Below, piece by piece: positions 25,147-40,300 of a stretch of 60,000 nt of DNA. The stretch lies in assembly GCF_008831285.2 (NCBI RefSeq), contig NC_045138.2, positions 14,646,571 through 14,706,570 on the forward strand, read 5' to 3'. How positions within the stretch are numbered: position 1 is the stretch's first letter; each line of letters starts with the position of its first letter. The stretch is from Nymphaea colorata (Eukaryota; Streptophyta; Magnoliopsida; Nymphaeales; Nymphaeaceae). A program made the translations under genes and the position numbers. The notes beneath the pieces are model-generated. The model did no database searches and was not told the DNA's origin. It worked only from the letters and a program-made list of their open reading frames with translations.

Positions 25147-26937
25147 TTAATTCTCGGAGGAGCCGGAAGCTCATGAAAACAAATGAAGAAAAATAAATCT
25201 TTGAATTTATCGAACGCAATAATGACCTGTAAATGGGGCACATATTAAACAGAAGCCTCCAATACATCTTTTTTCACGTCAACGAAATAACCCCAATTTT
25301 TACCTTCGAATTTCTCGCTCGTGTTCCTCCACGGATGGACGGATGACGTGATAGGAACTTGACTCTTAGGTGCTGCATCTCACATGTTTGACGTTTCCGC
25401 CCAAGTCGTTGCCCTTTACCCTCGGTGTTTGGGGTCGGGTTGGATTTCATGGCTTCCCGCGGAACCGTACTTGTGTTTGTGTCACATTGGCAGGAACCGG
25501 TTTTCCCTGAACTGGACCTTTTTTCTTCTTTGAAAATTGTATTCTCTTATATGAACTAGTTTTAGTTTGTTCAATAATCAAGACATTATATTTGAGTTAA
25601 AATGTCCTATTAGCATTATTATATAATCCAAAACTCATTCATGTCTAATAAGATTGTGTTCTGCTTTTTATATCGGACTTAAGTTCGTTGATTCAAAGAT
25701 GGCACCCACAAGTACTGAACTAGAAATATGCTGCTTCATATGTTTCTAGCTGGTTAACCAGCTATGCTATATTGCGGGATTTTCTTCTTTGTAACCAAAC
25801 TTCAACCCTAAGAGATTGGGAATGTTTGATCGTTATTCTGGGCTGGACATTGATCCTATTAAGGCAAGCGTGTTATTGAAATTTGAAGTGGTACAACATT
25901 TTGAGAAACTCTATTATAAAGCATCCCATTTTCTAATGTAATCAGGTGCATATTCAAGTTGAGTTTGAATTCAACCAAACTAAAGATTGAACTTCGATGC
26001 AGGATTGCATAAAAACGGGCATCGTAACCAGATCCTGTTCCTTTTATCAAACCCGAGTCACCGGGATTGGATTCAAGTTGATAATCAGACAAGTCTCAGA
26101 CAGGGGTATGGTGCCCATTAAGTGAAGGGGCGTAGGGTCTCCCTTACTTGTCAAAAAGTACTTCACGTGTGCCCATAAAAATGAATATTTTTGTGCTCTT
26201 TCCGACCTAAGTTTCTGACTCCGCAACTAACCTGAGCTATTGACACTTTCCTGTTTGAGTTCCCTATATTCCATATTGAGGTCTTTTAGGTGAGATGCAA
26301 ATGGTATGAAAGCTACACTATACTGGACTTTTAGCCAAAGTAAGTTTACTATTGCACAACATTGATATCTTCTGAAGTTTTCTTACATGGGGGGCTCCAC
26401 TTATGAGCACCATCAAGTTGATAAGACGTAAAGGGTTTGACTATTAGGTACATGTTCCATGTTGCAAGAACAAGTTGAGCATTCTCTCTAGTAGATCATG
26501 GGGAGGTTTACTTGAATGTGCTGTCATTAAGTAGTTTTCTTCAAGGGTTTTTTTTTTTTTAAATTTATTTCGATACTAACCAGCTTATGTCAACAAAAAA
26601 GATAAACTCTTAAACTTTCTTTTCAACTTGAAAGTCTTAAGTTTAATCAGCAATCATGCCCAACACAGTGATCATTTACCCAAATAAAGGTAGATAGCAT
26701 CTACGATGTGCCAGATGGGATCTGACGGTACATACATGGTTCTTACACTGTAGCGAGGGTATCAAATGGGTTTTATGCGGCCAGAAGTAGGACCAATTCT
26801 CATGATTGGGATGACTTAACCCAGAAAAAAGAAAAGTTTTGAAGGGGTTTTGACTTTGCTTTTACTTGACATCGTCCCCAGAAAGTTAATTCACAAGAAA
26901 AACATCATGTGTAGAACTCGATCGTATTTGCTAGAAA

Positions 26938-26938
<1 letters not shown>

Positions 26939-26972
<34 letters not shown>

Positions 26973-26973
26973 C
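26939..26973. repeat. Compound microsatellite (CA)n(TA)n
   Basis: About 11 CA dinucleotides are followed by about six TA dinucleotides. It is intergenic, 0.8 kb downstream of the kinase stop codon. Confidence 0.95.
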
Positions 26974-27229
26974 AGCAGAAGGGTAGTGGCTAGCAAGCTA
27001 CATACATCCAGGTTCGAAGTTTCAAAGAAACACGATAGCATCACATAAACACATGGTTTCAGAAAGGAAATTCATGGAGGAAGGGACTAAAAATATGAAC
27101 ATGAATCTCCCATGCAACTGTCAAATTGTAAGGCTGGTGAAAGTATGTTACAAGTAACCTTTGATGTGCTAAAGTCGACCAACAACATAATCGGAAGGCA
27201 ACGTTATGGTGTTGATTCTATCCTGTCGA

Positions 27230-27418
27230 GTGCTGCATAAGAGATTGACCAATGAACATGACAATCGGCTGGTGAATTCCCAGATGTCAAAAATGACTTC
27301 CATTACTTTTTTATGCCGATCTTATTATGTTCACTGCCTCATAAGAGGCTGATCAATGAACATGACATTCCACTAGTAACTCCTACATGCCATGGCATTC
27401 ATTACTTTTTCATGCGGT
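27230..27418. repeat. Diverged direct duplication of about 88 bp
   Basis: The segments 27230-27318 and 27332-27418 share cataagag, tgaccaatgaacatgaca and cattacttttt-type words in the same order, with many substitutions and small gaps. It is an old duplication or two TE remnants. It may lie in the kinase 3' UTR or just beyond it. Confidence 0.5.
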
Positions 27419-27787
27419 AATGCGTTCTGAAAGAACGTAAAAACGTGGGATACATTCAAGAAACTCTGAAGAGAAATAGAAGAAAATTTATGTATTCCTA
27501 AAACGATTTCATATGAAGCCACACCAAGAACACATTGATGGCATATACATTCTTCCAGAATTGGGGCTTACAAAACCACATATATTTACATATATGCTTT
27601 CATCTTGACCAGGCTCTGTTGACAAAAAAAAGGTCTTTGTGAATGAATCCGCAGATACTCATGTTCCGGTAGTCCACTATTTTTCTCTTCTAGATAATGA
27701 ATTACTGTACCAATATAAACTCTGCACAGGTCACGTCATGCAAGAATTTAAAGTAACCTGCAGAAAATGCTCTACTATTATGGGAGA

Positions 27788-28178
27788 TCAAATATATAGA
27801 CACCCAGAGAAATATGGTGGTTTGAGACAATGAATTCCGACCTCACAAAGGATATCTTCAAGTTCAGAAGTTATTTCTGAAAAGGAAGGACGTTTCCCAG
27901 GAACTGCCTCCCAACATCTCCTCATTAAGGCTAATAATCTGGGGTGAGCATCTTCAGGCAATGGTGGTCGCAGCCCCTGAGGAGAAACAGGGAAGAATGT
28001 CAAATGCATCAAGCAAAATTATCAGTGTCGCCCGCTCTTTGTGCTCCTTATAACACATATTTTGTAAGCACCAGCATTTGCAAATAGATGCCCACACAAA
28101 TGCAACAGCAACACAAACTGTCCATGAAATTTATTTTTGAACACTGTCACAAAGTTCATCAATTATTTTACTTTGACA

Positions 28179-28221
<43 letters not shown>

Positions 28222-28288
28222 GGAGAGTTAAAATCTGCTGGATGTTGCCAATGGCTAAAAATTAAAAATCTGACACTGTACTGCAGGT

Positions 28289-28334
<46 letters not shown>

Positions 28335-31300
28335 TGTACTGCTGATGCTAACATGACAAAAAAATACAGTTTTTCTGAAAATCTGATAGGGAAACCTCAA
28401 CTACAAAAACCAGCACGGCATTTTGAGGAAAGTTGACTGATGAAAGCTTGCACTTTCTAAGTACTAACAAAGTTATAGTCATTGTCAAACCCTACATCCC
28501 TTCCAATGGCAACAATGGAGAAGGGGGTAAAGAGAGACCATTGACATGGACATGGACTACATTCATGGAATGGCCGGCCTTCTAATGCTTGCAAGATTTT
28601 GAAGAATGTACTCAGCCTATGTTTTCCCAATTCCCCTCTGGGCACCAGGTGGGTTTGTGTGCGTGAGAGAAAGAGAGAGAGAGAGAGACAACAGGAGATG
28701 GGTATGGGTTGTTGCTCACTAAGTTGTGATGGCTTGGGTCTGTGAAAAGGTTTAGTACAGAGAATTCAGCCTAAACTTCAAGGCAAAATAGAAAAATGCT
28801 ACCTGCAAATCATACCTGTCTCACTCCCAAAGCAGCCTGTAATGGTGTCATGGTATCATATGGGATCTGCATGATAATAACCAAAAACATTGCTAAATAA
28901 AAGAAAAACGCAGAAGCCATGCTGTTAAAATCAAGTAGCAAGTTTTCAGGAATCTCAGGTACTAAAAGAAGAAAAATTAGATGTGTTCAAGGAAGAACCT
29001 TTGATGTTGCCAACTCCCACAGTACGATGGCAAAACTGAACACATCTGCCTTTTGATCATACGGCTGATGATTTATCACCTGGTATAGACCAAAACATAA
29101 ACTTTAGTGGTACATAAATTTCTACAAAATTAGTTCTCAACGTCCCAAAAAGAGTACAACACAAACTGTATTGTCAACCTAGGCAACTAGTCCACCAACT
29201 AGGTGCCCTAGTTGATAGCCATTAGCCAGCGGACTAGTCAACGGCCACATAGTCAGTAGGGCCATGGTAGTCAACTGGTCAATGAATGACAACTAGGTTT
29301 TCTTATGAGTTCCACATTTGGTTTTTTTTCTTTTTCTTTTTTTTTAAGAAAACCTTCCTTTTCTTTTCAGAAGTGTCTTACGCATGCACATTATATTGGT
29401 GACTCTCTCTCTCGTGTGAACAAAAGGTACATCTCCTAAGTCTCTTTATCTCTCTATGCGTGCAGTGGAATGCCTAGTTCCAAAAAGTCCTTTAGGGCTT
29501 TGACTAACCCCATGCCCAACTTCTGATTTTCAATAACTCATAACATAAATCAAGAAACAGATGGCACATTAGCTCTTTTGTTTTTTCCTCCAGGGGCTTT
29601 TCTAATATGATGACATGTGTCTGTTCCCTTGGCTGCACGTTCCAACTGTAGGATTCCATGGTAGACTATACTTGACACTCCTACACTGGAGGGAGGAGAG
29701 GTTCTTCCTCTTTAATCAGACGTAAAGAAAACTAAGCAAGTCACCAATGGTGGAGCAGCTAGTAAATCTCCAACTACTGGTTCTCCGCCTTGAAGTCAAT
29801 TAGAATGGTGGACTTCTTAATGTCCTGCTCCAGTCTTCCTTAAGGCTTAAAGTATCAAGAACTCTCTTACTCTTCATATTCCCCTACTGATTGATGTATA
29901 CTAAAGGACAACAGGATGGAGGGAAGGTTGTAAATTGTATAGTAAACAAATCTGAGTAGGATGACACATTTACTTTTCTATTGCACAAACACCACCCGAA
30001 CAGCACACACAAACCATGCACCAAGCACAACTTTAACAGCATGCTAAGGGTAAACACTTTCTTGTGCTTGCACTTATTGAAATTCTGTTCAGAAACCTTC
30101 ATACAGGAACCTGTATAGAGAATTTCCAGAAGCTCAGCAATTCTTCCATTCCAACTTAGCTGCTGGTGCTGCTATTGGCATAACAACTGGTATACCACAG
30201 GTTCACCCCACGAAGTCCACTCATATCAGGATTGGCTCGACGCAGTTCTCCTTTTAACACCATCATTAAATAGGAACTAAACTGTCGCATTATGCGTTAA
30301 AGCCCAACCCAATTACCACTTGAATAGATGGATAACTACACGTCTGGGACCTTCTCCTGCCCAGGATGTGATGAGCAAAGTCTAAAACAGTAACTTGAGA
30401 CTTGACCAAAAGTGAAAATACTTGTATCTCTCCTGGTAATTCGGTGACTTGGTCTGGATTTGACTACTTATTTTCTCTATAAAAGTGTGCTTGTTTATTA
30501 GAGTTTCTAACTCATGATAATATTCACATATTATACGATAGTATATATGGAAATAAATGTGCACTGAAATGCAACTACATTACTAGTATATGCATATGCA
30601 ATGCATTTGTATAATACAGCGAAGCTCCTGTTTTTATGTATATTGAGCTTAGTGGATTTTTATCAAGTTTTCTAGGGCAAAAAAAAAAACTTGCTTAAAA
30701 ATCTTACACTGTTCATATGAGGAATATCTAAGCTGAGCGCAAACTGAACCATAGTTTACATACTGCACTGAGCAACCATGCTGAAGAAGGTGACCAAGGT
30801 GAAATAGACAACTAAAAGATACTCATCGAAGCATAGAAAGGAAATACAACAGGAGAAATTCCGTATTCTATGATGGAAAGTCACCATGAACTACTGAGGT
30901 CGAACATTTACATAGACTAAAATGAACTTTGTGCCTATGACACATGAGTAAACTTCACTAATAAGCTTCCAAGCAACTTTTATTTTGTTTCCTTTGGATT
31001 TATTTTCTCCTTGCATAGATATCCTTTCATATTTCTGTTTTTAGGTTCTCTACGTGCCCCTGCTTGGCCCATTCCTACACCGGGCTCAGGCTCCTAGTCC
31101 GGCGGATTGCAATTCACAGCTTTGGATTTTGCACCAAAAACGGCTATGAACAAACACTTAACAACCCTTTTTATAAGTCACCCCCAAAATTTCTCACAAT
31201 CTTAGATACGGGACTAAACTGTTCAAAGTGAGGGATTGCAATCTAGACACCATAAGGCATACACACCCACATGTGTGGAGCCTAAGTCCGATTGTTGAAT

Positions 31301-34300
31301 CCATTCGGATACCACTTGTCATGACCTGGCCCATTCCCACAACATGCTCGGACTCTTGGTCTGGCAAATCCCAACCTCTCTCACAGCAGCTTTGGTTCCT
31401 TCCTTGGAACGGCTATAAACCAAGACAATCAATCACTTAACAACCCCCATTATAAGTCCCTCAAAATTTCTCACAATCTTAGATACGAAAGTAAATTTTT
31501 CAAGTGGGCATTATAGGAGGGAACAAACAATAGCTTAAAAAAGTACAAAAACACTAGTGATGCTACCTCAGGTGCCATCCACCTATATGTTCCAGTTTCT
31601 GCTGTCATTATTCCCCCTTGATTTAGGAAACGAGCAACACCAAAGTCAGCCACTTTAACAACCTGAGCACATTTAATTTCATCAAATTAGTAAACACATT
31701 AATTGACTTGCCATGCATCTAACATAAAGTGGCTGCTTCATCACATAACAACTATGCTTGCAAGGAATAATTATATAAAATCTTAATGTGCTTATAACTT
31801 CACAAATTCCAATTTTCCACTCAGAAAATGATTGTCCTTTATGATTTGCAGTATAGCAACATGAGCAATACCATTCTTTTATTTATTTAGCCTCATATCA
31901 TGTTTCCTTTTTTTTTTTTCTTGGTTCAACAGCATGGACAGAATTACACAATGACAGTGGATAGGTATGCTAAGGATTTCTCCCTTAAACATACTTGCAT
32001 GGCTTGCATGCACAACACAAACACATTTACACAAACATTTTTTCATAAAACATGTATCTTAAAAAGGTTCTGCAAATTAGAGTCACAAGTTATAAGAATA
32101 TCTCTTACATACACTAGTTATCAATAGCAAATGAATGGCATTATACTAAATCAGAGAAATAACATGAAGTATTCAAGACAGCAAATGCCCAGGATTACGA
32201 TTAATCACATGTCAACATTAAATTAATCTGCGTTTACTACATACATTCCCATTGTCAATAAGGAGGTTTGCTGTCTTCAGATCCCTGTGAATTATGTTGT
32301 TTTGATGCAAATACTCCATGCCTTTGCTAACATCTATTGCAAATTTAAGCAATTTGGGGAGCTCCAAAACCCTGTTTTGCTTGTGCACTAAATCATAAAG
32401 ATTTCCTCCAGGCATATACTCTGCAATATTGCAAATGAAGCATGAGTCAGAACCGAACATATTGTGAAGAGAAGGGGAAACAGAAAACTGAAGCACTTGA
32501 CTGAAATATTTGCATCATCCCATGTGAAAAACTACAGGGGACGTTAACAGAAATATGAATTTTGTAGCCGAAAAAAAAAGAAAGAAGAGGAAGAAGAAGA
32601 AGAAACAGGGAATATCCAAGGTTCTAGATATAAAAGGTCAACCCACGTGGATCTGAATCTCAACTAAACTGAGAGGTGATAACATAAGCGTCAATGGATC
32701 AAATTAAAGCTGTGATTCACCAAAAGACACAAGAAGAAATCCATGAAACACAATCATACCTACTATGATGTTTAAACAACCAACCTGTTATTATGCACAA
32801 CTGAGGAGCTTTTGTACATGCACCAACAAAGCGGACAACATTTCTATGCTGAACTTCCCTGCAGGTCACATTCTTATGATTAAGACAGGAAAAAATGACC
32901 AATGGGTCTATCAATTGCTAACATTGTTCTGACTTCTAAGCAGAGAAAAAAATTGAAGGTTTTCTTTTGATATTCAACTACATATATACATTATAAAGTG
33001 GACAAAATACCAAGCTAAAGGCTAATGGGCAATATATTTATCCCCTTAGCATCTAAATTTAAATCATGGTTTAATATCAATAATCTATTAAAGACTAACA
33101 AAGTGCAAGAGAAGAATGATCGGTGAAAGCTCAAAAAACATAATGCCAAATAAGCAAGTTTCTCACTATTGTTCACTAATTTTCATCTCATACAGTCCAT
33201 TGGATGAGCAACAAAGCCACAAAGGGCAATGTCCTTTTTCATCAAGTTATACCACCATCACCAGTCTCCATATATAACAGAAATATTGCTTCTTCAATTA
33301 CGTCTTCATACCAAAAAAGTTCCCTTTCCATCTTCAACTTCTTAGACTTTAGTTTGATTTCATTCACCCAAACCAACAATGAAAAGAAGCAGTATCAAAA
33401 GGAGGAGGAACACACAATCAGCAAGAAAACAGGACATCATGCCAATACAAGCATCTGAGGGAAGAGTACGACAAGCTAAACTCCAAGCCACTTCACCATA
33501 AGAATCATATGTTTGAAAACAGAACAGCAACTTGATGGGTAGTAAACCATGTTAAGAAAGACTCCGTAACATAGACACAAAAGGAAACCCTTATTATGTA
33601 GATGAAATTGTAAGAACACACAACGTAGCAAATTAGACCTGCCCAAGACTCTCAAAGAATATGTACCACACTCTCATAAGTTTCACTTGTAAGAAAAGGT
33701 TAACTCTACAAGTATATGGATTAATTAGACCACATCATAAGTTCCAAAGAAGTCTATGAGCATGGTCTATAATAACCAGATAAAAATAGCAGTGAATGAA
33801 AAAACAATGGAAAGGGGTCCATATAATCAAAAAGGGAAAAGGCCAATGCTATAGGCAGTTTCTGGATGAGAAAATTCAGATGGGTTACTTGGAACTAACA
33901 ACTTGCATAAGAGGAAGTTTCTGTAATTTGTTGTTTGGAAGTAAGAACTAGCAATGTGACTTCAAGTATGAATTAAGAAGGTAAGTGAAAGTGCTTGAGT
34001 ATTATTTGAACTAGACAAAAAATAGCATCTCTGCTGGACTTGCCATTAAGAATGCATTGTTATATCTGATGAACTGCTATGACATTAGACCTTCTCGCTG
34101 ATTATCTTACGATCCCTCACCTCAAGATCATAACTTCTTGTGTAAATTCAACTTCTATAGCTTCATTTAGATGCTCAGGTCTAATAACCTTTATTGCAAC
34201 ATCATGCCCCAGGTAAATGCCTCGGTACCTGCATGGAAGTTAATATTGACTCGGAACAGAGATGCCTCAATTAACAATAATGTCATTACAAAAAAACTGC

Positions 34301-37300
34301 TAACATTTCTGGTTTCCTAGACTTACAGATCTCCACAAGATCCAGATGCAATCTTTTCTCCCATCTTCAACAATCTTCTGTCGATCTCCCAATCCTCCTG
34401 TCTTTGAGGGGCCAAAAGAATCCTTTCACTGGCTGAATGTGATGAAGAGCCTGACCATGAATCCTGCATTCTCATACAGAAGGGCAATAGTTACATTTCC
34501 AGACAATGCAACATGTTAACAGAGTGACAACATGTTCTTTCAACATCAAAACTTGGCTACACAATTTAGAAAGATATTCAGAGCTTCAATATAAGATAAA
34601 ACTGTAAATAACATGACAAAGGTTCAAGCATCACTTGAAATGTGGAAAGTCATCTGTACCATTGTCCATTCTAGTGCTATAAAGACCGAGCTTCACAAAC
34701 TCAGTCAGGTACAGTTAGATGTTGACAACATTTCACAACATGGTGCACAAGAAATGAGCAGAGAAAATTTATACACCAGGACAACACATCAGCAATCAAA
34801 AAAACACAAATGAATAGAACTGCTGAAGTAAAAACAGAACATTGAACCTTTTTCATGTCTGTAGCAAAACCAATTCTTAGAAATTAATGAACCTTTTTCA
34901 TGTCTGTAGCAAAACCAATTCCTAGAAATTAATCCATTGTAACTGAAAGACGCATACAAACTATTTCAAAAAAACAAATTCATAACTGCCACAGTTATCA
35001 TTTAATGAAAATAGTATGTATTCAGCTGAGCAGCTTTAACTTTAACATATCAGATTTGCTGATACACGCTAAATGAAGACCATAATTCTAATTTCTAAAT
35101 ACCTATATCATACTTTAAGGTGTATTTCCAAAAATAAAATTTCTACATTGCTATGACAAAAAAAAAAGATACATCTGAATGAAAAGATTACATTTGCATA
35201 ATATCACAGCATTTTCTTGACCTCTTGACTGCTAAAAAGATTCCTGATATGCACCATGGAAAGCACTAGTTTTCAAATTGTTCTCACCAAAATTAAGACA
35301 GGGTCATAATTAAGGTTACACATAGGGAAATATGTTTTTATTTTTTCACTCAGGTGTTTGAAATACATATGGGTGTCTGTCAAATGATAAAAGACCCATA
35401 GCAACGGTGTACAAAATTTTTCCCTCTTAAAGATCATACTTGACATTGAAAAAGCAACCTGTGTGATCTACAGTAGATAAGCAACTAAGCACATGTATAC
35501 AAGATCCATCTAGTGTATATACTTGACATCAATGACTTACTAATTACATTATCTTTACAGTCTCCAAATCTAGTGAAGTATATGATATTTATACTATAAC
35601 CTACACACACACGCGCGCTCTCTCTCTCTCTCAAGGAGTTACCTATTGTAATGCTGCAAACAAGATCAAAGCACTCAAACAAAAACAAGTTCACAAACTC
35701 CAGGCTGCTAGCTAAGCTCTTCTCATTAGAAGCTTCCTCGATAAATTAACTAAGTGCACATATCTGATCCACTTTCTATAGAAAAATCATATGGAAGAAA
35801 AACCAGACTTATGCTTGTAAGACCAAGAGGCCTCCAAAATTAAGCAAATAAGTTATGCTGTTAAGTATTAACATAAGGATCACAACTAAAAAACAGAAGA
35901 CAATAACACGTCAATTGTCAAGTCAATGTAGCAAATTAAACCCCAAGAGGATTGAGGAGACATACGTAGACAAGACATGAATGTATCCTGCATAAGGTAC
36001 AGACAAAGTAATGGATAATAGGAATCTTTTTGTTCTCTAGAATCTTACCTCACTCCCAGCTACAGCTTTCTCCAGTGCTTGCTGCAGGCCATCTGCGTCC
36101 TGGCCACATCATTGCATTAGTCAGGAACGTATCAGCTCTGCACATATCCTGTCATAGAATGGAGCTAGCATCACAAAATACAAAAGATTTCCTCTCTCTA
36201 TTAATTGTGTCAACCCCTTTAAAGGAAATCTTCTGCTTCACTGATACCAAACAAGTGGCAAACAACTGGTATCAAGTTGATAGCTTTCATGTTCTCAGTA
36301 AACATGCTGAACATTTGTTATTTTTAACTGCCCAATGAAGTTAGACATTGATTGAATTCACCTAAAACCCTTAAAAACAATCTCCTCATGGAGACAACTA
36401 ACTCAAGGTGGCTTGAAAATAGCATGCTCCTACAGGTCACTTCAGCCTAGGGAACCTATACAATGAATTAAGCTGGAAAAGAAACAAGGAAAGATGCCAT
36501 GAACACAAGCATATACTAAGACATCATCTGCCAGTTTCTGTACGAAAGGCCAGTATGGATGACCAGCTGCTGAGGTACAGTGACGTTGAAAGATGTAATT
36601 TCTTAACATTTGATTGGTCATCTGTTGATTTAACGTCCCATCTTCATTAATCTAATTATAAAACTGTTAGGTAATCCAATCAATGGAAAACACGTAGTTT
36701 TGACTATCAAGATCCCTAAATACTGCAACTCATATTATACCCATTTTGGTTTGTAACACTAGTTTAACTCATAGGACATGCAATTCTCTAACTAGGTTAT
36801 ATTTTCTTCATAGCAATTATAAATTTTGCAAACTTCAGAAACCTTTTACGCCTTGATGAAGTATACTATTTGTAGATTTTCTAGAAAAATCTAAACTGAG
36901 TGCCTGCATCAGCATCACAATGGATTACAGCTTCCTCTTTAATTCCCTTAGCTTTGGAAAGTGAACTACCAGCCTGGACAAAGCTTGAAACTGGCCTTGT
37001 AATCCTCTATAGCTATTCCACTAATAGTTCCTGGTTCTGTAGCTGCAGAGCCATTGACAAGCAACACTGGCTGTCAAAGTCATGAAGTTGCTATCAAACT
37101 TCTCAGGAAAAACAATAATGATAACACTAATAATAACAGCCCTTTTTTCCTTAGGTTTAGTTTTTTTCATTTCTTCTTTTTTCTCCCAAATTAGATCAAG
37201 ATAACATGATGTAACAAATGCAGATTGAAATGTTCAACCATTCAGCCAAGCAATTGAAATGTATGTCAATACATTACCTATGAACTAAAAAAAATCATTT

Positions 37301-40300
37301 CACCATGACTGTATCAAAGAAAGGAGATTAATATCAAGATATAGAACTAGTCTGTTCTACTTTATTTAAAAGATTCTTAATAAAAATAATAAATTAGATA
37401 TAATTTATAATTCATACATAACTTCATTGTTTCTGTCAGACATTTAAATAAAAAATACAAAATTTGTCTACAAACAACAAAATTATCAAACAACAATGCG
37501 ACCAATGACCCAATGAAAGACAAATTAATTATTAGTCGCCCCACCCGCACCCAAGTTGTGTTGATTCCTGTGCAGTGACTGTCTTGAAGGGTTTGTGTAA
37601 CTTAGACTACTTAGTTTTTTGCGGCATCTTCTTATAACAAGAAATAGACTTGCATCTGAATACACAAGCAAGCAATGAGTGTAAATTCAGTGATTCAGGA
37701 AGCTGATCAAACTGCTACTACAGCAGAAAATTGATATTCTAATATTGAGACATTTTTTCTATGTAAAAGGTTACCTCAACAGGCCATCCGTCCACTACAA
37801 AGACATCCAGTGAATAGCCATCGGTAGTAGAGAAAACGTGTGCCTCACGGATGTTCAGCCCAATATCAGAAAGCAAAGCAGAGAGCTAGGATGCCAAGAC
37901 ACCCAAAAAAAAAAGGAATCAGATGAAGCATAAAAAATCATCATTTTCACAAGTTCTGCAATTGAATCATCTTCAACTAAAGGCAAGATATTGATTGCAA
38001 GATTCAACATGCCAAAATTATTGAACTATCCCCAAGAGTTCCATAAGAGAATCATTATATTGAGCATCACAAAAATCATGATAAAATTACATAAGCATAT
38101 AAATATACATCCATACGTATGTTGAATAATACCATATTACACAAGAAATGCACTGTTCCGAAACCCTTCTGGGTTGGGCCCCAATTTGGGTTCCAGCGAA
38201 GAACACTTAATGATGTTTTTTCCAATGTATGAATATAAATGTGTTTCTCAATGTTTATTTACTAAAAAACATGACCTCATCAAAGTTTTGGGGAAAAAGG
38301 GGAAAGAGAAACAAGGCTCCTCAACATCCAAAATATACATTGCTACCTTGTGTGTCTTCATGCATATATATAGGATTAACAATGAAATACCTGACTAAGA
38401 AGCTTTGGCTTATCAAGGGTAGAGAATATAATCTCATGGATGAGGACATCAGCAGCCTCTCGACTGCAAGGAAAACAAAGCAGATAAAAAATGCAGCATC
38501 AGCGACATTTAAATGAAGAGAGAAATTTAATGAGACAAAGCACAATATAATGCAAGTAGGAAAATTAAATTACAAATGAACTAAATTTGAATTGTATCCC
38601 TAAGATAGGTATCTCAATTAGAACTAACCAAAGGCTGACAATTATGATATACAGTTGTATGCATGAGAGAAAGAGAGAGGAGAGACAAAGGTGAAAGATA
38701 GGCAGGCTAAAAAATCATCAAAACCTAGTAACAAAAGAAGAACAAAAAATGCTTTCAAAGATGAATGCATTTGTGAGATTGGTGTTCCCTAGTCCACCTG
38801 TAAGTAACCATAATATCATTCCCACATCTCCGCACCAAGAACACTAAGATCAACATTCAATCACTTATCTGTTTTCATGTCCATTTATAACTTCATTAAT
38901 GGTGATTTGACCAAATTGCATCACTTACAACGTTCTATTTCTTCTCAGTTTCTCCTTTTCAGTAATTTCTTCAGAATTTCCGGTGCACTTAGATCTTTTC
39001 CCTTAAGGCTGCATTTGTTTTATTAGGTGGTACAGGAACCCACTTCGTCTGCAATACGTCCCACAGTCTGCAGAATTCTACCACTCATAATGCAGCTCTG
39101 CTTTGCCCTCAAAGAAGTAAAGAAAATAAAATCTGAGCCCCACATCCTCCAGCTCCGTTTCTCCCATGGTCTCACCTATTGCAACTCTATTTCACTTAGA
39201 AATGGGAAAATTTCATAGTTAAGTCAGCAATTTTCTGATGATTTTAACCTGAAAAAAGAAAAGGACCTAAGGACTTGAAAACACCATCCTGAAAATTAAA
39301 AATTGACACCTTGATGGTAACAATCTCCCACTACTACACCTCTGCAGTTCACAATGACAACATCATATGATGCATGTATTACATCTGCTGTTTGACAATC
39401 TACTGAAAACCTCACAACAGCCTGAGAAACGAACAATCATGGTCCTACTACATTTGCACTTGATAGATCATTGACCAAAGGTCCAAAACTCATTTGCCAG
39501 ACATGCTGCCGTTTGACATCGTTGCCACTATAACTCTACCTCTAACCCTTAAGTACATGGACCTTGGAAGAAAGTGAGCTAAGGCAGGTAATGGGAGTTT
39601 AGGTATCCAATGGCAAAGCCAGAATTAACAACAGCCCAGTTCTTTACTAAAAGGGCATGTAAAATAACGACCAGTTTACCTCTCATTTCCTACAGACGTA
39701 TATTTCACATTCACAAGTACTGTTTGACAATGTCATCTGCCAGACCTTTTTCTTTTCCAGAAACACATAAACATAAATTCATAAATCCATTAATATTGCT
39801 AAGCCACATCATCCTGGAGACTAATAACTTCAGCTTCTGCCATTACCAATCACTCTACACATTGGCACCACCAAGAGCATTACAGCGATTTACAAGTGAA
39901 CATCATCTTTATAATTAATCTTTGCAATCCCAGTGAGCAAATCATAATGATCATACTACTTTTTCCAAAAGTCGTTATAAAACTCACATTGAGTAACTAC
40001 TTCACAAAAGATGTACTACACATACTCATTGTACTTGAAGCTTCCAGCTTTCTCAGTTACAGCAGACTACACGTAGCAACCCGTTTTTACTGCAGATAAC
40101 AGGATCCAAAAGAGTAGATTTTTTCACGGATGTTACATTCTTAGAGAAGGAATTCTTAGTTTTGCAAGGTAGAATGTAGTAATGTAATTATATGTACATA
40201 AAAATATAAAAGTACATCTAAAACAGAAACCATAAATTCTAAATTTTGTAAGGTAACAAAGCAAATATATGTATATAAAATATACAAAAATACTTAGTCA

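Larger units (their letters stand above)
25200..27780. other. Intergenic region between the WDR48 and kinase genes
   Basis: I see no exon here. It should carry the WDR48 promoter at its left end and the 3' UTR and poly(A) site of the kinase at its right. It also contains a (CA)n(TA)n microsatellite at 26939-26973 and a diverged duplication at 27230-27418. Confidence 0.6.

Noticed and set aside
28131-28400. Open frame rich in alternating Tyr-Ile
   Set aside because: It is a direct translation of the (TA)n microsatellite, not a protein.
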